Shown: positions 34,221 to 43,534, counted from the stretch's first letter. The stretch is DNA of 64,000 nucleotides from Lacibacter sediminis (GCF_014168535.1 NZ_CP060007.1:3782001-3846000), one strand, 5' to 3'. Numbers and translations are program-made. Notes: generated by a model from the sequence alone, not told the origin.

Positions 34221-36245
34221 TCAGTTAACAAAACCCCAATAAACACCAAAACGTACGAAAAAACCCGGGGTTGGGTTCAATGGGCCCGCTAAATTGTTGT
34301 TTAAGAACCCGTTACTGGCTCCTATCTGAAACGTATTGAGGTTTTCTGCTCTTAAAAACACGCTCAAACTTCTGATCCGGAATTGCAGGTAGGCAGCTAT
34401 ATCCGGGAGATTATTGATCGTGGTGTCGTTCTGCAAAAAGAACTGACCGAGTATGGGCGAAAAACCATCGGCTTTATAGGGTGTGTGATAACGTAACTCA
34501 ACACCCGTGCTCAGGTTAAGCGTTTTAAAGAACTTACCTTCAAATGCAAACCGATTCCGGGTAAACAATAAAGGCAGATTAACTGGGGCACCCGCAGTTG
34601 ACTGTTGCGCATATGCTTCAATATACCAGTTCCAGTGACGGCCGATACGAAATTGTTTTTCCAATTGCAATTGCAATACGTTAAACAAGGTGGCTTCCTG
34701 ATCAGCCTGCGAGTAATTCTTAAAGTAGATATAATTTGCTGCCAGGAAATACTTTGCTCCCAACTTCAATTTCTGTTGCGGCAATTCATACATAGCAGAT
34801 GCAACAGTTATGTTCTCATTTCCAAAACTTGTATTACCAAGATTCAGCTTTTTGAAATTGCTCAGGTCATCGTGAATAAACGATGGCTTACGGTTAACAT
34901 TGTCAAAACCAAGTGTGAGGTAACCCAACTTCTGCCCGATCAAACGTTTTAATGAAGCATGCACATTGTAATCGCCTGCATTAAACCCACCGATGTACAA
35001 TGTACCGGCAAGTTCCATATCCCACTTTTTATTCTTTGTTTTATTACGATACTCGCCATTCAAAAAAAGGTTGGAGAAAGAAGGCTCTGCTGTTCCGAAA
35101 TCTGCGTCGAGTTGTTGATAGCCTGCCGCCGCTTTTATAAACTGTTGTTGATTTTTAATATCAGGAAAAGAATAGATCGCCGCTTCGTTTGTAAACGTTT
35201 GCCAGTAATCTTTTATACCGAATGTTGATGGCAGATTACTCAACCCATACAATAAATTATAACCGGCTGTATCAACTTTTGAATCGGCAAACTCAAACTT
35301 ATAACGGTTGAGTTGCACCGTGTGTTGAAAACGGAAACGTGGATAATATAAATAGACAGTGGTTGTATCATTCACTACAAGTGAATCTTTTTTACCAATA
35401 TCATAATGATGGCGGATCAGGAAATTTGTAACGGTGTAACGATTACCTGTTGTAATTGTATTACTTAACAGACTGTTCTGTATTGCCTCAGCACCACCTA
35501 TATTCGTTGGTATACTGAAACGCTCTGCAAAGAAGGGTAAGCTGTCGAGAAACTTTGTGCTTTTTATACCACCATTCTCGGTTGCACCGATCTTATTATT
35601 GGCGGCAATGAAGTACACAGTATATCTTCTGTTGGGAGTTGTGTACCAAGTGTTGAAATTAAGGTTCGTGTGATTATTCTTCGTGTTCCTGAAAATACCC
35701 GGTGCATTAATAAGTTTAAAATTGAAAGCGAAGTTCCAATTATAGCGGATGTTTTGTGTATGCAGCACACCAATATTCTGTTCAACCTTTGCGCCTAGAA
35801 TATAATCGAGCTGGGTGTAAGGTCTAGTTGTGTTATAAAACTTTGTCTCCTCAATTTTAGGGATATAAGCATCATAAGCATGAAACCCATGATCCCAACC
35901 CGGTTTCATGTTCGGGCTGAATAACAGACTGCGGGAAGCACTGCCGGTATTACCCAAAAAAATATGCGTCCACGGAAGATGCCATTTCTTGCTGAAATCA
36001 TTTACTGTTGAATCAAGAAAATAAAAACGGGCTGTATCCAAATACCGGAATGCAACAGTGATCGAATCCTCTAAGCCGGTACGGTGCAACAGCGAATCTT
36101 TGAACGGACCACCGCCACCTCCTCCGCCACCACCAATTCTGTTGCCGCCCAACAAACCTGCACCCGGCAAACGTTGCAACGGGTTCTGTGCCTGCACAGC
36201 ATAGGATGAAATGAACAAGAATAATAACAGCAGTAACCGGGTCAT
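34221..36245 (-). CDS. putative porin (Porin_10 type)
   Basis: 674 residues from MTRLLLLL (36245), with a signal peptide ending near AVQAQ, a short Gly-rich linker (GGGGGGGGG) and a long beta-barrel region. The phrases LPWTHIFLGNTGSASRSLLF, PGWDHGFHAYD and the C-terminal PTPGFFVRFGVYWGFVN are typical of the Bacteroidota putative porins. Expected in the outer membrane; solute unknown. A terminator-like hairpin sits 6 bp before the start codon. Confidence 0.85.
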   Translation of the reverse strand: MTRLLLLLFLFISSYAVQAQNPLQRLPGAGLLGGNRIGGGGGGGGGPFKDSLLHRTGLEDSITVAFRYLDTARFYFLDSTVNDFSKKWHLPWTHIFLGNTGSASRSLLFSPNMKPGWDHGFHAYDAYIPKIEETKFYNTTRPYTQLDYILGAKVEQNIGVLHTQNIRYNWNFAFNFKLINAPGIFRNTKNNHTNLNFNTWYTTPNRRYTVYFIAANNKIGATENGGIKSTKFLDSLPFFAERFSIPTNIGGAEAIQNSLLSNTITTGNRYTVTNFLIRHHYDIGKKDSLVVNDTTTVYLYYPRFRFQHTVQLNRYKFEFADSKVDTAGYNLLYGLSNLPSTFGIKDYWQTFTNEAAIYSFPDIKNQQQFIKAAAGYQQLDADFGTAEPSFSNLFLNGEYRNKTKNKKWDMELAGTLYIGGFNAGDYNVHASLKRLIGQKLGYLTLGFDNVNRKPSFIHDDLSNFKKLNLGNTSFGNENITVASAMYELPQQKLKLGAKYFLAANYIYFKNYSQADQEATLFNVLQLQLEKQFRIGRHWNWYIEAYAQQSTAGAPVNLPLLFTRNRFAFEGKFFKTLNLSTGVELRYHTPYKADGFSPILGQFFLQNDTTINNLPDIAAYLQFRIRSLSVFLRAENLNTFQIGASNGFLNNNLAGPLNPTPGFFVRFGVYWGFVN

Positions 36246-36250
36246 ATAAG

Positions 36251-36273
36251 AAAAACGGGCTGTTACAGCCCGT
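36251..36273 (-). terminator. hairpin with T run just before the porin start
   Basis: The perfect stem ACGGGCTG/CAGCCCGT with loop TAA is followed on the minus strand by TTTTT. It is about 90 bp after the FkbM stop and 5 bp before the porin ATG. A TATTTTTG box (36275-36282 complement) lies just upstream, so the hairpin may terminate FkbM or act as an attenuator of the porin. Confidence 0.7.
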
Positions 36274-36362
36274 GCAAAAATAAATGAATTGAAATTGGCA
36301 GATGACAATTGATTCTTAAAATCTAGCTCTATTCAGGTTTTATCTCTTTTTATCAACTCTCA

Positions 36363-37271
36363 TCACTTTTTAAATACAATATTCTCTGATTGGGTTTGAA
36401 GAGAGGCGATATACGCTTCTACATTATCCAATTTTTTAACCGTTTCTTCGTCAGTAATTGCAAAGGCAGAAAATCCCATTTCCGTTAACAGAGCCACTGC
36501 TTTTTTATGTGCCTCATTTTTTCTTGCTTCGCTCAAATACTCCATGATCACCACACATTCGTTTGCGGTGAGATAATTCACCAGTCCTTTTATCACATTG
36601 TACTCCCCTCCTTCCACATCGATCTTGATCATGGAAGGCTTGTATCCCTTTTCTTCAACTAACTGATCCAAAACAATGGAAGATACTTTTTTAATCTCCG
36701 GCTGATACTTCGTTAACCATGCTGCTTCTTCAAATTGCTCAATACCGGCTGTATTGAACTCAGAATACAAAGCTGGAAATTCATAAAACAACAACTCATC
36801 AGTTGTATCAGAAACAGCAGCGTTGTAGAGATGAATATTTTTTTGATCAGCAGCATTTTGTTGCAACACATCAAAATTCTTGGTTGATGGTTCAAATGAA
36901 CAAACAACACCAGACTCTCCCAGAAGTTTTGCTGCTAACAATGAATAATAGCCAAAGTGCGCACCCACATCAAAGAAACAGGTAGCTTCTTTTACATGTT
37001 GAATCATGAATTTCGCCAACCTTATTTCAGATGGATCTGATTTACCACCGGTTAAATAAATATCGGTAGCTGCCGGAAGTAATAGGTGCATTTTTGTTTC
37101 GAAAAAAGTAGTTGCTTTAACAGACATTCCTTTTTTCATCAATGGATATAAGATGGTGCGGTAACCAACAGCAAACACATATTTCACCGGATGATGCAGC
37201 AAGCGTCTGAGTTTACTTCGCTTTGCAAGCTTTTCAACTTTTACTAATTTATCGCCCAGACTTTGCATCAT
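36363..37271 (-). CDS. FkbM family methyltransferase
   Basis: 302 residues of SAM-dependent methyltransferase. Motif I is FFDVGAHFGYYSLLAAKLLG (about 110-130), followed by VCSFEPS (acidic loop), and IKIDVEGGEYNVIKGL, the FkbM signature (about 218-233). These enzymes O-methylate sugars or polyketides; substrate unknown. Positioned 37 bp downstream of the purine nucleoside phosphorylase gene, probably by chance. A second ATG at 37268 is equally possible. Confidence 0.85.
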   Translation of the reverse strand: MMQSLGDKLVKVEKLAKRSKLRRLLHHPVKYVFAVGYRTILYPLMKKGMSVKATTFFETKMHLLLPAATDIYLTGGKSDPSEIRLAKFMIQHVKEATCFFDVGAHFGYYSLLAAKLLGESGVVCSFEPSTKNFDVLQQNAADQKNIHLYNAAVSDTTDELLFYEFPALYSEFNTAGIEQFEEAAWLTKYQPEIKKVSSIVLDQLVEEKGYKPSMIKIDVEGGEYNVIKGLVNYLTANECVVIMEYLSEARKNEAHKKAVALLTEMGFSAFAITDEETVKKLDNVEAYIASLQTQSENIVFKK

Positions 37272-37308
37272 GTGTTATTGACATTGAAACTGTTTCCTGA
37301 CCTCTTAC

Positions 37309-38130
37309 TTAAAGTTCGAGAATAAACTGTTTCACGATCGCCGTCATCTTTGGCTCGGCTTCTTTTGCCGCCTGTAATACTTCTTCATGAGTGATGATAT
37401 TTTCTTCTTCACGAATACCGATATCGGTGATCACGCTCATTGCAAAAACAGGGATACTCATGTGTATGGCTGCAATTACTTCGGCAACAGTACTCATACC
37501 CACTGCATCTCCACCAAGCATATGGATCATTTTATATTCACTGCGTGTTTCAAAAGTCGGACCGGTTACACCGCAGTAAACACCTTCTTTTACATCAATG
37601 TTCATGCTGGCCGCAATGGCTTTTGCTTTTTTGATGAAGTCTTTTTTGTAAGGTTCACTCATATCAGGAAAACGAGGGCCAAGCTCACTCATATTTTTAC
37701 CAATAAGCGGATTGGGTGTAAGCTGACTGATATGATCTTTAATGATCATGAGATCACCTACTTTGAACGATGTATTAACGCCACCTGCTGCATTGCTGAT
37801 CACAAGCGATTGAACACCCAAATATTTCATAACACGGATGGGATACACCACATCCTGAATCGAGTAACCTTCGTAGTAATGGAATCGACCGGCCATCACT
37901 ACCACATTTTTATTCCCAAGTTTACCGAATACCAACTTGCCTTTGTGGCCTTCAACTGTTGATACAGGGAAATGCGGTATATCGTTATAGCTGATCTCTT
38001 TTTCAATCTGCAGTTCATCGGTGAAATGACCGAGGCCGCTGCCCAACACCACACCTACTGTTGATTCCTGTGCATACTGACTGCGGATATACGCCACCGT
38101 TTCGTTGATCTTATTCAATAATTCTCCCAT
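37309..38130 (-). CDS. punA: purine-nucleoside phosphorylase
   Basis: Phosphorolysis of purine nucleosides for salvage. The 273-residue product matches the trimeric PNP family: GVVLGSGLGHF with the phosphate-binding Ser, VSTVEGHKGKL (catalytic His), GRFHYYEGY, LVISNAAGGVN, the base-binding TGPTFETRSEYKM and MSTVAEVIAA. Expected to prefer inosine and guanosine. TATCTTTG lies at 38151-38158 (complement) upstream. Confidence 0.93.
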   Translation of the reverse strand: MGELLNKINETVAYIRSQYAQESTVGVVLGSGLGHFTDELQIEKEISYNDIPHFPVSTVEGHKGKLVFGKLGNKNVVVMAGRFHYYEGYSIQDVVYPIRVMKYLGVQSLVISNAAGGVNTSFKVGDLMIIKDHISQLTPNPLIGKNMSELGPRFPDMSEPYKKDFIKKAKAIAASMNIDVKEGVYCGVTGPTFETRSEYKMIHMLGGDAVGMSTVAEVIAAIHMSIPVFAMSVITDIGIREEENIITHEEVLQAAKEAEPKMTAIVKQFILEL

Positions 38131-38163
38131 TGCTTTAAAAATTAAGTCGGCAAAGATATTGCT

Positions 38164-38976
38164 TTAGAGCGGGTATCGTTGAAAGGAAAATGAAGGTTCA
38201 TCAGTCAGCAGACGGGATAGAAGCGGATCGTTTGCCAATTCAGTGTAGTGCATCCATTTGCCATTTACTTTGATACGCTCATAAATTAACCGTATACCAT
38301 GACTATAATCAACATACCAGTTAACATGACCGGTATAAACGGGTTGAATAGGTCTGCCCGTTAAGTAATGCCAGCCATAAATAGCTACTTTATTCTGTTT
38401 GCCCGCCTGCTTCAATTGTTCCGTTAAAACCACGTCTTTTTTAATGCCTCCAATCAATCCTTTCCGCAACTTTCGTTGTCCTTCGATGATAAGATGATGA
38501 TGATACATAGTGGGTGTACTGTCACGAAAAGCAAACATGGGCACCGGTTCCAATTTCACATTTGCAGTTTTGTAAATGTCATCCACTAATTTTTTTGTTG
38601 GTAGAAAGCAATGAAGACTATCAGCTATCTGTTGAGCTGCCATGGGTGTTAACGGAACCCTTGCCCAATCATCGTTTGTTCCCACGCTTAAATAGTCGGG
38701 GGTAACATAGATAATGGCGGTAATTTTTTTATTATTTACTGAGTCTGTTATATCGATAAATACAGGAACAAACGTTCGCAAAAAATCGGGCATGTTACCG
38801 GCGAGCAGTTCAGCAGTTGCAAACGAATCACGTTGTTTCCAATCCATTTTTGCTGCCTGCTGATAAAATGCAGAACCCTTTACTGCATTGACTTTACGTT
38901 GTGTTGGTATTAGCAGTTGATTGCTTTTACATGCGCCGAAAAAGATGAATACAAAGAGAATACAATGCCGATTCAT
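38164..38976 (-). CDS. lipoprotein of unknown function
   Basis: 270 residues from the ATG at 38976, which begins a lipoprotein signal with lipobox FGAC (Cys16). The mature protein contains DWKQRDSFATAELLAGNMPDF, IIYVTPDYLSVGTNDDWARVPLTP and a late GHVNWYVDYSHGIRLI segment, a pattern I have seen only in uncharacterised Bacteroidota proteins. No catalytic family identified. Downstream and cotranscriptional with nothing obvious; divergent from sucC. Confidence 0.65.
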   Translation of the reverse strand: MNRHCILFVFIFFGACKSNQLLIPTQRKVNAVKGSAFYQQAAKMDWKQRDSFATAELLAGNMPDFLRTFVPVFIDITDSVNNKKITAIIYVTPDYLSVGTNDDWARVPLTPMAAQQIADSLHCFLPTKKLVDDIYKTANVKLEPVPMFAFRDSTPTMYHHHLIIEGQRKLRKGLIGGIKKDVVLTEQLKQAGKQNKVAIYGWHYLTGRPIQPVYTGHVNWYVDYSHGIRLIYERIKVNGKWMHYTELANDPLLSRLLTDEPSFSFQRYPL

Positions 38977-39154
38977 GTTCGAAAGATAAAGAATTGGAGG
39001 CGTTGAATAACATGCTGAATAGTATTCCCGAACCATGAACGGATTGCGACGCAACAGGCGATGCTCAAAGAGATGGAGCCGGTATCATAAAACGCTTTGT
39101 GTTGTACCTTATTTCCACCTGTTCTTTCCTTATCTTCGCCGAAATTTTTTGCAT

Positions 39155-40366
39155 ATGAACCTCCACGAATATCAAGCCAAGGAATTATTGAAAAAATACA
39201 ATGTTCCGGTGCAGGAAGGATTTGCCTGCAGCACAGTACATGAAGCCGAAGAAGCGTATCGCCAGATCAAGAACCAAAGCGGCAGCAGCTTTGCAGTTGT
39301 AAAAGCACAAATTCATGCAGGTGGCCGTGGTAAGGGAACCGTGAAAGAAACCGGTATTAATGGGGTGAAGGTTGCAAAAAACATTGACCAGATTACTGAG
39401 TTCGCAAAAGGCATTTTGGGTGGTACATTGGTGACCATTCAAACAGGACCTGCAGGTAAAGTGGTGAACAAGATATTGGTTGCACAGGATATGTATTACG
39501 ATGGACCAACAGAGCGTAAAGAATTTTATCTGTCTATTTTATTAGATCGTACAAAAAAACAAAACGTGATCATGTACAGTACCGAAGGTGGTATGAACAT
39601 TGAAGATGTGGCACATGACACTCCTGAAAAAATATTTAAAGAGTGGGTAAACCCAGGTGGACCCCTACAAGCTTTCCAGGCAAGAAAGATTGCGTTTAAT
39701 CTTGGCTTAAGTGGTGAAGCATTTAAGAACTGTGTGAAGTTTGTAACAAACTTGTATAACGCATACGTTGGATTGGATTGTGGTATGCTTGAAATTAATC
39801 CGTTGTTTAAAGCAGCCGATAACAAGATCATTGCAGTGGATTGCAAAATGAACATTGATGATAATGCGTTGATGCGTCATCCCGATGTTGCAAACATGCG
39901 TGATACAACAGAAGAAGATCCTACAGAAGTGGAAGCAGGAAATCATAACCTCAACTTTATTAAGCTTGATGGTAACGTAGGTTGTATGGTGAACGGTGCT
40001 GGCTTGGCGATGGCAACCATGGATATGATCCAGTTGAGTGGTGGACAACCGGCAAACTTCCTTGATGTAGGTGGTACTGCTAATGCACAAACAGTTGAAG
40101 CTGGTTTCAAGATTATCTTGAAAGATCCGAATGTAAAAGCAATTCTCATCAACATCTTTGGTGGTATTGTTCGTTGCGACCGTGTTGCTGCAGGTGTAAT
40201 TGAAGCCTACAAAACAATTGGTAATATTCCGGTTCCCATCATCGTACGTTTACAAGGTACAAATGCTGAAGAAGCAAAGAAATTGATCGATGAAAGTGGA
40301 TTGAAAGTACAAAGTGCTATTCAGTTAAGTGAAGCAGCTGCATTGGTAAAACAGGCAGTAGCGTAA
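39155..40366 (+). CDS. sucC: succinyl-CoA ligase (ADP/GDP-forming) beta subunit
   Basis: TCA-cycle enzyme subunit that binds nucleotide and forms succinyl-CoA with SucD. The 403-residue product starts MNLHEYQAKELLKKY and has the ATP-grasp segment VVKAQIHAGGRGKG, the GLDCGMLEINPLF metal site and the C-terminal NFLDVGGTAN and NIFGGIVRCD motifs. The start is set by the family N-terminus; the open frame reaches further upstream but is not conserved. sucD is not adjacent in this window. Confidence 0.95.
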   Translation: MNLHEYQAKELLKKYNVPVQEGFACSTVHEAEEAYRQIKNQSGSSFAVVKAQIHAGGRGKGTVKETGINGVKVAKNIDQITEFAKGILGGTLVTIQTGPAGKVVNKILVAQDMYYDGPTERKEFYLSILLDRTKKQNVIMYSTEGGMNIEDVAHDTPEKIFKEWVNPGGPLQAFQARKIAFNLGLSGEAFKNCVKFVTNLYNAYVGLDCGMLEINPLFKAADNKIIAVDCKMNIDDNALMRHPDVANMRDTTEEDPTEVEAGNHNLNFIKLDGNVGCMVNGAGLAMATMDMIQLSGGQPANFLDVGGTANAQTVEAGFKIILKDPNVKAILINIFGGIVRCDRVAAGVIEAYKTIGNIPVPIIVRLQGTNAEEAKKLIDESGLKVQSAIQLSEAAALVKQAVA

Positions 40367-40390
40367 ACTGAACGAAAAATAAACAGACGG

Positions 40391-40422
40391 TGCCATACGA
40401 TTTTCGTATGGCATTCGTTTTT
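40391..40422 (+). terminator. intrinsic terminator after sucC
   Basis: Stem TGCCATACGA/TCGTATGGCA with a 3-nt loop, followed by TTCGTTTTT, 25 bp beyond the stop. Confidence 0.85.
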
Positions 40423-40513
40423 ATACCTTGTGAATAGTTTAACCATTCACTTTGCTTGGTCGGCTTGTTTTTTGAACACGATCATGCATTGCAAACCATC
40501 AACCAATTATCAC

Positions 40514-41128
40514 ATGAAAGGACTACTCCGTAACAGTTTTGTTTTACTCGTTAGTTTGTTTATCATTCAATCGGCCTCAGCACAACTCCGTTTCGAAACA
40601 CAACATCATTTTAAACCATTTGAAGTATTACTTGATGCTGGTCTTGCCCGCCCGGCAGGTAAGGGTGCGAAAGCTGGTGTGTTGCTGGCCTTGGAACCAC
40701 GCTTCAATGCATTGGATCGTTTAACTGTTGGTTTACGTATGGAAGCAACGGCGATGATACGTGGCTATGCAGGTCTTAATGGCATGGATCCTAATGCCAA
40801 TGGTGAAGCCGGTTTGGGGATTTCATTTGTGCCTGCAGCCGAGTATTATTTTGCAAACCGTACTGTACGTCCTTTCATTGGCGGCGGAGCAGGTGTTTAC
40901 AATTTCCTGAGTGTTGAAGCGAACAGTGAAGGTGGTGGAAGTGTGAAGATACCAGCATCTACTAAGTTTGGCGGCATGGCAAGAGTTGGTGTAGAAGTAT
41001 GGCATATACGTGCAGCAGTTGAATACAATTTCGTTGCTAAAACAGGCGAGATCAATAACAATTATCTCGGTATAAAACTCGGTATCATCTTAGGTGGTGG
41101 ACAATATTCGTTAGAAGATACTTATTAG
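40514..41128 (+). CDS. predicted outer-membrane beta-barrel protein
   Basis: 204 residues from MKGLLRNS (40514), with a signal peptide cleaved near ASAQL. The rest is a small eight-stranded-type barrel with repeated Gly/aromatic strands (GLGISFVPAAEYYF, RPFIGGGAGVYNF, ARVGVEVWHIRAAVEYNF, YLGIKLGIILGGG). Resembles the outer-membrane beta-barrel domain (OmpA N-terminal-like) family; specific role unknown. Confidence 0.7.
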   Translation: MKGLLRNSFVLLVSLFIIQSASAQLRFETQHHFKPFEVLLDAGLARPAGKGAKAGVLLALEPRFNALDRLTVGLRMEATAMIRGYAGLNGMDPNANGEAGLGISFVPAAEYYFANRTVRPFIGGGAGVYNFLSVEANSEGGGSVKIPASTKFGGMARVGVEVWHIRAAVEYNFVAKTGEINNNYLGIKLGIILGGGQYSLEDTY

Positions 41129-41167
41129 AAAAGCTGCCAGCTATTCGCTGCCAGCCACTCGCAAATA

Positions 41168-41218
41168 CAAAGGCACAAAGGAAGAAAAGAAGTTTACTTT
41201 TCTTCCTTTGTGCCTTTG
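41168..41218. repeat. 22-bp perfect inverted repeat
   Basis: CAAAGGCACAAAGGAAGAAA... (41168-41189) is exactly complementary to 41197-41218 around a 7-nt loop. It lies between the beta-barrel and GNAT genes. It is far longer than a usual terminator and has a purine-rich/pyrimidine-rich strand bias. It may still terminate transcription in both directions. Confidence 0.85.
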
Positions 41219-41268
41219 TGACCTTGTGGTAAATATCTTTCCTGTTTTCAGGATAATAAATTTCCTTT

Positions 41269-41276
41269 TAGCTTTG
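41269..41276 (+). promoter_or_regulatory. -7 box four bases before the GNAT start
   Basis: TAGCTTTG matches TAnnTTTG and ends 4 nt before the ATG at 41281; a TTTTC at 41245-41249, 19 bp upstream, is an imperfect -33 box. Suggests a leaderless message. Confidence 0.45.
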
Positions 41277-41280
41277 AGGT

Positions 41281-41769
41281 ATGTCTTCAGCTGTCCACAT
41301 TCGTCCAATTCAACAACATGATAATGCTGCTTTAGCAGTGATCGTTCGTACTTCATTGGCTGAGTTTGGCGCCAACAAACCAGGTACTGTATTTTACGAT
41401 CCAACTACTGATGCATTGTATGAACTGTTTCAAACCAAAGGCAGTTTTTATTTTGTTGCAGAAGAAGATGGAAAGCTGTTAGGCGGTGGTGGTATTTTCC
41501 CAACCGAAGGTTTACCAGCGAAAACTTGTGAATTAGTGAAGATGTACCTGCACAAAGATGCCCGTGGAAAAGGACTGGGAAAACAGATGATCGAACAATG
41601 TCTTACCTGGGCAAAAGAGAATAGTTATGAACAGGTGTATTTAGAAACGATGCCGGAATTAAAACAGGCATTGAAAGTATATGAACTCTTCGGCTTTGAA
41701 TATCTGGATGGACCAATGGGTAACAGCGGGCATTTTGGATGTGACCGGTGGATGTTGAAGAAGCTTTGA
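41281..41769 (+). CDS. GNAT family N-acetyltransferase
   Basis: 162 residues with the GNAT fold: a GGGGIFPTEG strand, KMYLHKDARGKGLGKQMIEQC with the acetyl-CoA pyrophosphate loop (R-G-K-G-L-G, about residues 99-104), and a C-terminal YELFGFEYLDGPMGNSGH. Small-molecule or protein acetylation; the substrate cannot be told. Stands alone between intergenic inverted repeats. Confidence 0.85.
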   Translation: MSSAVHIRPIQQHDNAALAVIVRTSLAEFGANKPGTVFYDPTTDALYELFQTKGSFYFVAEEDGKLLGGGGIFPTEGLPAKTCELVKMYLHKDARGKGLGKQMIEQCLTWAKENSYEQVYLETMPELKQALKVYELFGFEYLDGPMGNSGHFGCDRWMLKKL

Positions 41770-41849
41770 TGATGAATAATGAGTGATGTGTTGTCTTGAT
41801 TGAACTATTTGTCAGACGTGAACGTTAGGCGAGCCCCACTCATCACTCA

Positions 41850-42476
41850 TCATTGATTACTCATCAACTCTACCTCATAAACCCCGCTAAATAAATACAC
41901 TGCCCCACTCTTCACATCAATGGCTTTGTGTCGCTTGCGTAACTTTTCTTTTTTCTGAAACACACGACCGTCTTTTGTTTTAAAGAGTTGATCATGTTGC
42001 AATTCTTCCACCAGCACTTCACCATTCCTTCGCACATCATAATTTTTCAACACACGCATCAAATGTTCTTCACCACAACTGGTAGCTGATGGATTCTGTA
42101 ATGATTTCATCAACGCCTTTTCAATATCAGCGGGGAAAATTTTCTTCAATAAAAACTGGGCAAGTATTTTTCCATATTCATGCTTCCATTCTTTACCATG
42201 GGCTGCAATACGGAACCCATAATTTTCAAATGCAAGTAAATGCGCTATCTCGTGCAGCAGCGTTACAAGGAATGAATATTTGTTGAGATTACCGTTTACA
42301 CTAATGCGGTGATTCTTTTGGTTGATGGCATGGCGGTAATCACCAAGTATACTGTTACGTTCCCTGGTAATGGTTAAATGAATCTTGTATTCGTGGAGAT
42401 ACTGCAAAACAGGTTCAACCGAACCTTCGGGCAAATAAGCAGCCAATGCATGTAATGGAACTTCCTTCTTACTCAT
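41850..42476 (-). CDS. SprT-like zinc metalloprotease domain protein
   Basis: 208 residues with the zinc-peptidase motif HEIAH (about residues 74-78 in LVTLLHEIAHLLAFE) and the downstream HGKEWKHEYG that provides a third His, as in SprT/Spartan-like proteins. The C-terminal about 70 residues are basic and contain no zinc-ribbon cysteines. Overlaps the upstream membrane-protein gene by 8 bp, so it is the last gene of the bactofilin/AtpZ operon. Confidence 0.82.
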   Translation of the reverse strand: MSKKEVPLHALAAYLPEGSVEPVLQYLHEYKIHLTITRERNSILGDYRHAINQKNHRISVNGNLNKYSFLVTLLHEIAHLLAFENYGFRIAAHGKEWKHEYGKILAQFLLKKIFPADIEKALMKSLQNPSATSCGEEHLMRVLKNYDVRRNGEVLVEELQHDQLFKTKDGRVFQKKEKLRKRHKAIDVKSGAVYLFSGVYEVELMSNQ

Positions 42477-42873
42477 TATTTTTCTTCTGCTTCAACAGGC
42501 GAAACACCATCCGCACTTCCATAAATGAATAAACAAAATACAATGCCATACAGATGTACAAGGCAGGTTTGTTGATGTTTGGTTTTGCTGCCATTGCATA
42601 AACGATCACTGCTGCCGCACAAACAAACATCTTGATCATGAGTGCACCATACACACTTCTGAAAAACACCTGGATGTTTTTATGCAAAAAACCTTTTACA
42701 TGAAAATAAAGTGAAGCAATGGTTACGGCAAAAAGGATAAGGTTACCGATGATCAGTACATCCTTGCTCATGCCATATTTATTAAGCCAGCTTTTACCGG
42801 TAATAAACAACGCATTCAAAACTATAAACAGGATAACAATGGGAACAAAAAGCTGACGTGTTTCTTTCTTCAT
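42469..42873 (-). CDS. small membrane protein of the AtpZ operon
   Basis: 134 residues with four membrane segments (about 9-28, 39-58, 75-95, 102-122) and charged ends. In related genomes a protein like this sits between atpZ and atpB and is presumed to be linked to F1Fo assembly, but I recognise no named family. It is 6 bp from atpZ and overlaps the SprT-like gene. Confidence 0.6.
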   Translation of the reverse strand: MKKETRQLFVPIVILFIVLNALFITGKSWLNKYGMSKDVLIIGNLILFAVTIASLYFHVKGFLHKNIQVFFRSVYGALMIKMFVCAAAVIVYAMAAKPNINKPALYICMALYFVYSFMEVRMVFRLLKQKKNNE

Positions 42874-42879
42874 CTTTCT

Positions 42880-43119
42880 TTATGGTTTCTTAGATGTGTC
42901 TTTGAGTATGCGGTAAAACATGGCCATTAAAACAACCAATGGCAACAGCCATCCCAGTAAAGGAAAGTTGAGTTGTAACCAGCCATCCGTTTTCAGCCCC
43001 AAAAATACAGCTAAGCCCAATGCCACGAGCAGTTGCGTAGCCAGGCTGGCATACTGCATCAGGTATTGCTTATTTGTTTTTGTTTCCCTGTTTTGTTTAT
43101 TGGTCGTTGGCTGCGGCAT
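42880..43119 (-). CDS. AtpZ/AtpI family protein
   Basis: 79 residues: a polar N-terminus, then two membrane helices (ASLATQLLVALGLAVFLGLK and LLGWLLPLVVLMAMFYRIL) separated by a short DGWLQLNFP loop with the acidic residue typical of AtpZ. These proteins accompany F1Fo ATP synthase genes and help c-ring assembly or cation transport. Here no atp structural genes follow. Its start overlaps the bactofilin gene by 23 bp. Confidence 0.75.
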   Translation of the reverse strand: MPQPTTNKQNRETKTNKQYLMQYASLATQLLVALGLAVFLGLKTDGWLQLNFPLLGWLLPLVVLMAMFYRILKDTSKKP

Positions 43120-43534
43120 TTAAAGACTCTTTGCTGATCTCCAGCACACTGGCCAATGGTGCATTTGATACAGCAGCAGCGCCCATATGACATTCGCCAT
43201 TGAACGAAGCAGTAGCATCAACCTGCAGCTGACCGGCATAAATATTACCGTTGATCTGGCAACTGCCTTTAAGGTAAAGCAATTCGGTTACTTTAATGGT
43301 GCCGTTGATCTGCCCCAGCACATCGGCCTGTTGGGCAACCACATCACCATAAATTTTACCCGATGGACCAACCAGCACTTTTGAGGAAGTGGTGAGGTTA
43401 CCATGAAGCGTGCCATCCACCCGGATGTCGCCCTTGCTTTCAATATTTCCTTTGATTTCGGTACCTGAGGCAACGATGGTTGCCAAACCTGTTGAGGAAT
43501 CTTTTTCCTGGGAACTGGATTTACTGTTGAACAT
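43097..43534 (-). CDS. bactofilin (polymer-forming cytoskeletal protein)
   Basis: 145 residues. A short disordered N-terminus precedes a right-handed beta-helix of repeated hydrophobic strands: TEIKGNIESKGDIRVDGTLHG, SSKVLVGPSGKIYGDVVA, ADVLGQINGTIKV, LKGSCQINGNIYAG, VDATASFNGECHMG. This is the bactofilin core that self-assembles into membrane-associated filaments involved in shape and envelope organisation. It is 12 bp after a single-pass membrane protein gene. Confidence 0.88.
   Translation of the reverse strand: MFNSKSSSQEKDSSTGLATIVASGTEIKGNIESKGDIRVDGTLHGNLTTSSKVLVGPSGKIYGDVVAQQADVLGQINGTIKVTELLYLKGSCQINGNIYAGQLQVDATASFNGECHMGAAAVSNAPLASVLEISKESLNAAANDQ

Noticed and set aside
41766..41870. 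Inverted repeat around CATCACTCAT between GNAT and SprT-like genes
   Set aside because: Only the inner 10 bp pair well and the right arm overlaps the coding end; too weak to list.
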